This document shows positions 13,137 to 16,953 of a stretch of 16,953 bases of DNA, piece by piece. Position 1 is the stretch's first letter. Each line of letters begins with the position of its first letter. The stretch comes from an uncultured Eubacteriales bacterium. GTDB lineage: Bacteria; Bacillota; Clostridia; Oscillospirales; Oscillospiraceae. The notes under the pieces are model-generated. The model ran no database searches. It worked only from the letters and a program-made list of their open reading frames with translations, and was not told where the DNA came from. The position numbers and the translations under genes are program-made. The stretch lies in NCBI GenBank assembly GCA_900549645.1, contig URPD01000043.1:1-16953 (forward strand), read 5' to 3'.

Positions 13137-14528
13137 ATGAGCAACAGTTTAGCAAGCGTTCACCCGGAGCTTATTTCTGAATGGTCAGAGAAGAACTTAC
13201 CGCTGACGCCGGATAAGATAACCTTCGGTTCAAATAAAAGAGTGTGGTGGAAAGGTGCTTGCGGACACGAGTGGGAAACGAGCGTCAAAGCTCGCTCAAA
13301 GGGCGAGAAATGCCCGATATGCTCAGGAGCGAGAGTAATAGAGGGTATCAATGATTTAGCCACATTGAAGCCCCTGCTGGCTCAGGAGTGGTCTGAAAAG
13401 AACGAATTAAAACCTACTGAGGTTTCTGTCGCTTCTCATAAGAAGATTATTTGGAAATGTAAACACGGACACGAATGGGAAGCAAGCGTTAAAAGCAGAA
13501 CGGTAAACGGCACAGGCTGTCCATACTGCTCACATAATAAAGTCCTTGCAGGGTTCAATGACCTTGCTTCACAGTATCCCGATATTGCTGCTGAATGGTC
13601 TGACAGAAATCTTCCGTTGCTGCCTACAATGGTGACAGCCTTTGCAAACAGTAAGGCTTGGTGGAAATGCAAAGATTGCGGAAACGAGTGGCACACTCTT
13701 ATTTCAACCCGTTCCGGTGGGAGCAGATGTCCGTATTGTAGCGGATATACATTGCTCAAAGGATTTAATGACTTGGCGACTACGCACCCTGACCTTGCCG
13801 CCGAGTGGGCAGAAAGAAATTATCCCCTAATGCCTGATGAGGTAAACGCAAAATCAAGACACAATGTTTGGTGGAAGTGTAAGACCTGTGGCAATGAGTG
13901 GAAGTCCGTTATCAATGCTCGTGTAAAAGGAACAGTATGCCCGGTTTGTGCGGACAGGGCAGTTCTTGCAGGATACAATGATTTAGCCACAACGGACAGG
14001 AAACTGCTTGCTGAATGGGATTACGAAAAAAACTCTCTGCTCCCGACACAAGTGTCAAGAAGGTCGATGAAAAGTGTGTGGTGGAAATGTTCACTGGGAC
14101 ACTCTTGGAAAGCAAAAATCAGCGATAGAACAATTATCGTAGAAAAATGCACTGTGTGCGAAAAAGAATATCGCTCCGTATTCCCCGGCTTGGCGGTCGC
14201 CTATTACGCCAATCAAAAAGGATTAAAGGTACAGCTCGGTTCAGATAAACTATTAGGGATACCACTTGAAACCTACATTCCGTCAGAAAAGCTGGCGATA
14301 GAATTTACGAACGGCTCAGAACATATGGAGGTTCTCAAAAGCCATCTATGCAAGCAGCGAAATATAAAACTTGTAAAACTCCCTTTTAAGACAACCGAAA
14401 CGGAAGCGGAGTATGCCGATAGAGTAAAAGCAGTTTTCAAAAGCGTACATATCTTTATTTATTCTGATGTCGAAGCAGATGTTTCGGTAATCAGAGCAAA
14501 ATTCAATGAATGGAGGAAGCGACTGTGA
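13137..14528 (+). CDS. Five-repeat zinc-ribbon (treble-clef) protein with C-terminal nuclease-like domain
   Basis: 463-residue soluble protein. Five tandem units of 65-70 residues (about 5-73, 74-142, 143-212, 213-282, 283-347) share the plan hxxExWxxxNxxLxPxxV...WWKCxxGHEWxxxxxxR...CPxC...GxND, which matches the Probable-zinc-ribbon (DUF4379-type) repeats found in mobile-element proteins. The last 115 residues have a beta-rich pattern PLETYIPSEKLAIEFTNG with acidic E378 and E389 and then K401, reminiscent of the Vsr/PD-(D/E)XK restriction-endonuclease fold. I infer nucleic-acid binding by the repeats and possible nuclease action by the C-terminus; neither is proven. The ribosome binding site GGAAGGGG precedes the ATG. 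A small gene overlaps its stop codon. AT-rich codon use contrasts with the upstream chromosome. Possible roles include defence, repair or element maintenance. Confidence 0.85.
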   Translation: MSNSLASVHPELISEWSEKNLPLTPDKITFGSNKRVWWKGACGHEWETSVKARSKGEKCPICSGARVIEGINDLATLKPLLAQEWSEKNELKPTEVSVASHKKIIWKCKHGHEWEASVKSRTVNGTGCPYCSHNKVLAGFNDLASQYPDIAAEWSDRNLPLLPTMVTAFANSKAWWKCKDCGNEWHTLISTRSGGSRCPYCSGYTLLKGFNDLATTHPDLAAEWAERNYPLMPDEVNAKSRHNVWWKCKTCGNEWKSVINARVKGTVCPVCADRAVLAGYNDLATTDRKLLAEWDYEKNSLLPTQVSRRSMKSVWWKCSLGHSWKAKISDRTIIVEKCTVCEKEYRSVFPGLAVAYYANQKGLKVQLGSDKLLGIPLETYIPSEKLAIEFTNGSEHMEVLKSHLCKQRNIKLVKLPFKTTETEAEYADRVKAVFKSVHIFIYSDVEADVSVIRAKFNEWRKRL

Positions 14529-14704
14529 GAGAAGAAAAGTTCCATATCTATCTTAATGATGACGAATATAGCAGAGTAATACAATCACTTATCCACTTAA
14601 AGAACAGTCTGATTGCACAAGGCAGATACACCGACGGAGTTAACGATGTTCTCTGCAAGGTGCTTTCAGCCAAGAAAAGAAAGGTCAAAATTAAATATAT
14701 CTAA
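14525..14704 (+). CDS. Small conserved-looking protein coupled to the zinc-ribbon gene, 59 aa
   Basis: Unrecognised 59-residue protein (EKFHIYLNDDEYSRVIQSLI then HLKNSLIAQGRYTDGVNDVL, ending in a very basic KKRKVKIKYI). The predicted start is GTG at 14525, whose bases overlap the upstream TGA stop; GGAGG at 14512-14516 is 8 nt upstream, ideal for this start, whereas the ATG at 14510 overlaps that ribosome binding site. Stop-start overlap implies tight co-translation and fixed stoichiometry with the nuclease-like protein. The predicted helices and basic tail could suit a nucleic-acid- or partner-binding accessory factor, possibly an inhibitor or cofactor of the upstream protein, but nothing in the sequence shows this. 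Similar small proteins are often seen in conjugative elements of gut Firmicutes, from memory. A terminator follows 10 bp after the stop. Confidence 0.7.
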   Translation: MREEKFHIYLNDDEYSRVIQSLIHLKNSLIAQGRYTDGVNDVLCKVLSAKKRKVKIKYI

Positions 14705-14714
14705 ATACGAAAAG

Positions 14715-14743
14715 AGACCGCCTACACGATGTAAGCGGTCTTT
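14715..14743 (+). terminator. Rho-independent terminator after the small coupled gene
   Basis: Stem AGACCGC (14715-14721) with GCGGTCT (14735-14741), extended by TACA/TGTA across one mismatch, then TTT. It closes the two-gene unit starting at 13137. Confidence 0.8.
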
Positions 14744-14785
14744 GCCAAATTTAGAGTAAATCCGACAAACCTTAATTTGTTTCTT

Positions 14786-15214
14786 TTAATAACCCCAGGT
14801 CATCAGCTTCCATTTTCCACCTTCACTTCGCGCAAGCCACCATGACCAAGTGTATTCTTCGTTAGCCTCCCATGCACCGCCTCCTTTTTTTGGTGAACGG
14901 AAGCTGCTATCAAATGCAATACATTGCGTAAAGACTTCTTTATTATCATTTGCCTTTTCTAAATCATTCATCCAAGCGATGTTATCATCATTGTTGCATT
15001 CTTCATCAGATTTATAAGAAAGGCTATGCAATTCGCAGCCCTCAAACGAACTGAACTGTTTCTTTATGACCTCAATTGCAGCATTCATATCTTCTTCTGA
15101 ATAAACGGAAGATTTCCCGTAATCAATTTTCACTTTTGATATATCGGCTTTTCCACATCCAACGAAAAGAAGTACAATCACAAGACAAAGGACTGCGGTT
15201 ACTGTTTTTTTCAT
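14786..15214 (-). CDS. Predicted lipoprotein, 142 aa
   Basis: Small secreted protein with MKKT, a hydrophobic stretch and LLFVGC, giving a lipobox-like cut before Cys20 and probable lipid anchoring. The mature part (about 40-142) is alpha/beta: YSEEDMNAAIEVIKKQFSSF, a Asp/Asn/Glu-rich stretch, then KKGGGAWEANEEYTWSWWLA and KWKLMTWGY, which looks like the compact beta domain of DUF4829-type Clostridia lipoproteins, though I am not sure of the family. The start at 15214 is chosen because GGAGG is 8 nt upstream; the longer frame from 15238 would include the ribosome binding site. It is downstream of and co-oriented with the phosphoesterase gene (66-bp gap), so likely co-transcribed. AT-rich. Function unknown. 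Confidence 0.75.
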   Translation of the reverse strand: MKKTVTAVLCLVIVLLFVGCGKADISKVKIDYGKSSVYSEEDMNAAIEVIKKQFSSFEGCELHSLSYKSDEECNNDDNIAWMNDLEKANDNKEVFTQCIAFDSSFRSPKKGGGAWEANEEYTWSWWLARSEGGKWKLMTWGY

Positions 15215-15280
15215 AGTGAATACCTCCGTAAACTTCAAATCTTCTGTTGCTTTTCAGCCTCTCCGTAAGACTGAAAGTTG

Positions 15281-16126
15281 TCAATCACGTATTAATTCAA
15301 CTATAACTATTTCAGGTCTGTTATTAAAACGAACAGGAATGATACTGTTGCCGATACCTCGGCTTACAATCATTGTCGTATTATTCTTGATATATTTACC
15401 AGCATCAAATTTAGGGAACAAACCTTGATTGGGAGCAATGATTCCTCCAATAAACGGCACACGAAATTGTCCTCCGTGCGCATGTCCACTCAACACAAGA
15501 TCAACTTCTTCTGATACATATTCCTCAAACATTTCGGGCCTGTGTGACAACAATATGCTGTATTCATTTGATAATGACATATTGCTTATTTTTGTTTGAA
15601 CCATGCTTTCCTGAATATAGGTATCCCTATCAGTACAATCAGGGTCATCCAGTCCGGCAATCTGTATTGTTTCGCTCCCCTTGGTCAGCTGTATCACATT
15701 ATCATGAAGAACTACGACATCTTCAACAATCAGTCCTTTTTCCAATTCCTGATATTGCTCATTAATCCACGCTTCATGATTACCTGTTACATAATAACAG
15801 GGGGCTATCTCAGTTAGCTGACTTACAAGTTGGATGGCTATTTCAATATCTGTTCTATTTGAATCAACTAAATCTCCGGTTATTGCGATGATATCCGGAT
15901 GTTCTTTTTTAATCTTTTCTACTAACTGACTGTTATTATTTCCAAATTGTACATTATGCAAATCAGATACAACAGCAATTTTATAGCCATCGAAAGAATG
16001 TGGCAAACGATTACTCGTTACGGTATAATGGGTAACGCCCACAGTAACATTGCCCCATATGGTCCACACGACAAGAATAAATAATAACAACAATATAGTG
16101 ACGAAAATACGCTTCTTTCTCAACAT
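15281..16126 (-). CDS. Membrane-anchored calcineurin-like metallophosphoesterase
   Basis: 281-residue enzyme with one N-terminal membrane anchor (IFVTILLLLFILVVWTIWGN, about 7-26) and an outward-facing phosphoesterase domain. All dinuclear-metal motifs are present: DLH (D55, H57), GDLVD (G84, D85), GNHE (N116, H117), SHRP (H195) and GHAHGGQ (H215, H217). This pattern resembles YkuE/YaeI-type proteins; in diderms relatives hydrolyse UDP-diacylglucosamine, but in a monoderm the substrate is more likely a wall or membrane phosphoester and cannot be assigned. ATG at 16126 has AGGGAGAG close upstream. A TATAAT on the minus strand near 16170-16175 is a probable -10 box. The lipoprotein gene follows on the same strand. 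Codon use is strongly AT-rich compared with the left side of the window, consistent with acquired cargo. Confidence 0.9.
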   Translation of the reverse strand: MLRKKRIFVTILLLLFILVVWTIWGNVTVGVTHYTVTSNRLPHSFDGYKIAVVSDLHNVQFGNNNSQLVEKIKKEHPDIIAITGDLVDSNRTDIEIAIQLVSQLTEIAPCYYVTGNHEAWINEQYQELEKGLIVEDVVVLHDNVIQLTKGSETIQIAGLDDPDCTDRDTYIQESMVQTKISNMSLSNEYSILLSHRPEMFEEYVSEEVDLVLSGHAHGGQFRVPFIGGIIAPNQGLFPKFDAGKYIKNNTTMIVSRGIGNSIIPVRFNNRPEIVIVELIRD

Positions 16127-16202
16127 TCTCTCCCTACAACAAATTCAAATTTTTCTTTTGATTAACTCTTATTATACACCAAAATTATGAATATTTCTAC
16201 CC

Positions 16203-16246
16203 GCCGTCTATTGACCTCAATTACGAGGGAAATAGGCGGCTTTTTT
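16203..16246 (+). terminator. Terminator hairpin upstream of the MazF-like gene
   Basis: 10-bp outer stem (16203-16212 with 16231-16240, one G-U), inner CCTC/GAGG (16215-16218 with 16225-16228), then TTTTTT (16241-16246). It points along the plus strand although no plus-strand gene precedes it for 1.5 kb, so it may insulate the MazF-like gene, attenuate a leader transcript, or be left from a rearrangement. Confidence 0.8.
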
Positions 16247-16280
16247 GTTTCTAAAAAAATTTTTTCAAGAAATTTTTAAA

Positions 16281-16364
16281 AAAGGGGTGATTTTGGGTGT
16301 GCATTTTGACCCCCTTTGTCCAAATGAGTGAAGGGGTTATTTCAATTCCGGATACGAAATGCAC
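16281..16364 (+). promoter_or_regulatory. Leader with alternative hairpins before the MazF-like gene
   Basis: CCCCTT at 16311-16316 can pair either with AAGGGG upstream (16282-16287) or with AAGGGG downstream (16331-16336). The second arrangement is nested inside an 8-bp stem GTGCATTT (16299-16306) / AAATGCAC (16357-16364). Regulatory use, or a role as a protein-binding DNA site, is inference. Confidence 0.45.
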
Positions 16365-16399
16365 TTTCAAGACTAAATGAACAGAGAGGTTATACATAT

Positions 16400-16953
16400 A
16401 TGCAGAGAAAAGAAATTCAGCGTGGAGATTTATTCTACTACGATTTTGGAAAAAGAGAGGGGTCTGTCCAGTCGGGAGAGAGACCTGTAATGGTAATTCA
16501 GGCGGACAACTTTAATGCAAATGCTCCGACAATTATTGTTGCTGCTGTTACGGCTGTGATGAAAAAGAAGTATCTTCCTTCACACATCATTTTGGGTGAG
16601 GACTTCGGTCTGAAGAAGCCGTCAATGGTTCTTCTTGAACAGATACAAACCGTCAATAAGGACGAACTGACAGACTACATTGGTTCGGTAAACGACGAAA
16701 GGCTTTGGAAGCAAATTAACGCAGCTCTTAAAAAGACTTTCGGTTTATGGATTTACAACACAGACAGAAACGGAGATGTTCGTTGCTTATGCCCCAAGTG
16801 TCTGAGCGACTATATCCACGACCCAAATTATATTGTCAGGCGTCTTGACCCTTTTGCAAAAAGTAAAGATAACTGCGATAAGTGTAATAACAGCGGTTGG
16901 GATTATATCGTTTATGACAAACACACCTCGGTCAAAGGAAAGGGGTGCAGGAA
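16400..16953 (+). CDS. MazF/PemK-family toxin-like protein with cysteine-rich C-terminal extension, partial
   Basis: The frame is open to the window end (184 codons seen), so the C-terminus is missing. Residues about 6-115 match the MazF/PemK endoribonuclease fold: QRGDLFYYDFG, SGERPVMVIQADNFN (R28), TIIVAAVTA (T51), LPSHIIL, PSMVLLEQI. R28 and T51 fall where MazF carries its catalytic Arg and Thr, so it may cleave RNA. A further region holds RCLCPKC (C129, C131, C134) and CDKC (C159, C162), a likely zinc-binding module absent from ordinary 110-residue MazF. No antitoxin-like small gene lies immediately upstream; one could lie downstream, outside the window. The start is ATG at 16400 with GAGAGG nine bases upstream. 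Typical cargo of conjugative elements. The RNase role is family knowledge; the role of the extension is unknown. Confidence 0.85.
   Translation, partial: MQRKEIQRGDLFYYDFGKREGSVQSGERPVMVIQADNFNANAPTIIVAAVTAVMKKKYLPSHIILGEDFGLKKPSMVLLEQIQTVNKDELTDYIGSVNDERLWKQINAALKKTFGLWIYNTDRNGDVRCLCPKCLSDYIHDPNYIVRRLDPFAKSKDNCDKCNNSGWDYIVYDKHTSVKGKGCR

Larger units (their letters stand above)
12866..16953. mobile_element. Probable genomic island or integrated element, left part
   Basis: From the lysS stop onward the DNA is visibly more AT-rich, codon use changes (many AAA, AAT and ATA codons) and the genes are accessory types: a zinc-ribbon/nuclease protein, a small coupled protein, a phosphoesterase/lipoprotein pair and a MazF-like toxin. 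The left edge is placed at the lysS stop only by composition. No integrase, relaxase or matching att repeat is visible in the window, so element class and right end are unknown. Confidence 0.55.

Noticed and set aside
16324..16383. Short ORF (MSEGVISIPDTKCTFKTK) as a leader peptide for the MazF-like gene
   Set aside because: No ribosome binding site precedes the ATG and no run of regulatory codons; the base pattern is better explained by pairing hairpin arms.

Overview
The window looks like a chromosomal segment from a Gram-positive, probably gut-type Clostridia (Oscillospirales-like) bacterium. This is inferred from the GC-rich codon use of the left three quarters, AGGAGG-type ribosome binding sites, an S-layer-homology protein, a DUF4830-type protein, a CdaR-family regulator, and an ftsEX cluster with PcsB/CwlO-like hydrolases. 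No rRNA, tRNA or CRISPR array was seen.

Layout. (1) 71-1089, minus strand: an unrecognised 129-residue protein overlapping the end of a PAP2 membrane phosphatase gene. (2) 1123-1400: a 278-bp non-coding element with 26-bp imperfect terminal inverted repeats flanked by TA, which looks like a MITE. It sits between the divergent PAP2 gene and a secreted Ig-like/SLH protein gene (1490-2389). (3) 2441-3694: a DUF4830-type membrane-anchored protein (minus), divergent from an RsuA-family 16S rRNA pseudouridine synthase (plus) with a near-consensus promoter. (4) 3864-4958: a CdaR/PucR-type regulator. (5) 5140-10779: a cell-wall remodelling cluster of ftsE, ftsX, two tandem paralogous coiled-coil/M23 peptidases, and an S41 (CtpA/CtpB-like) protein that lacks both catalytic residues. 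FtsEX is expected to control the hydrolases across the membrane. The S41 protein occupies the place of ctpB in the Bacillus subtilis ftsE-ftsX-ctpB arrangement, but cannot be a conventional Ser/Lys protease. (6) 10870-12865: greA-lysS, driven by a consensus promoter whose -35 box overlaps the S41 stop codon.

From the lysS stop codon to the window end the sequence becomes visibly more AT-rich and the gene content is of the accessory type. It holds a five-repeat zinc-ribbon protein with a C-terminal restriction-endonuclease-like domain, a small protein translationally coupled to it, a minus-strand pair (calcineurin-like phosphoesterase and lipoprotein), and a MazF/PemK-family toxin-like protein with a cysteine-rich C-terminal extension that runs off the window. 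I read this as the left part of an integrated mobile or genomic island. No integrase, relaxase or second att site is inside the window, so this is inference.

The most interesting items are the catalytically dead S41 protein in the FtsEX cluster, the zinc-ribbon/nuclease plus small-protein pair, the MITE-like element beside the PAP2 gene, and the MazF-like gene whose leader can form alternative hairpins.
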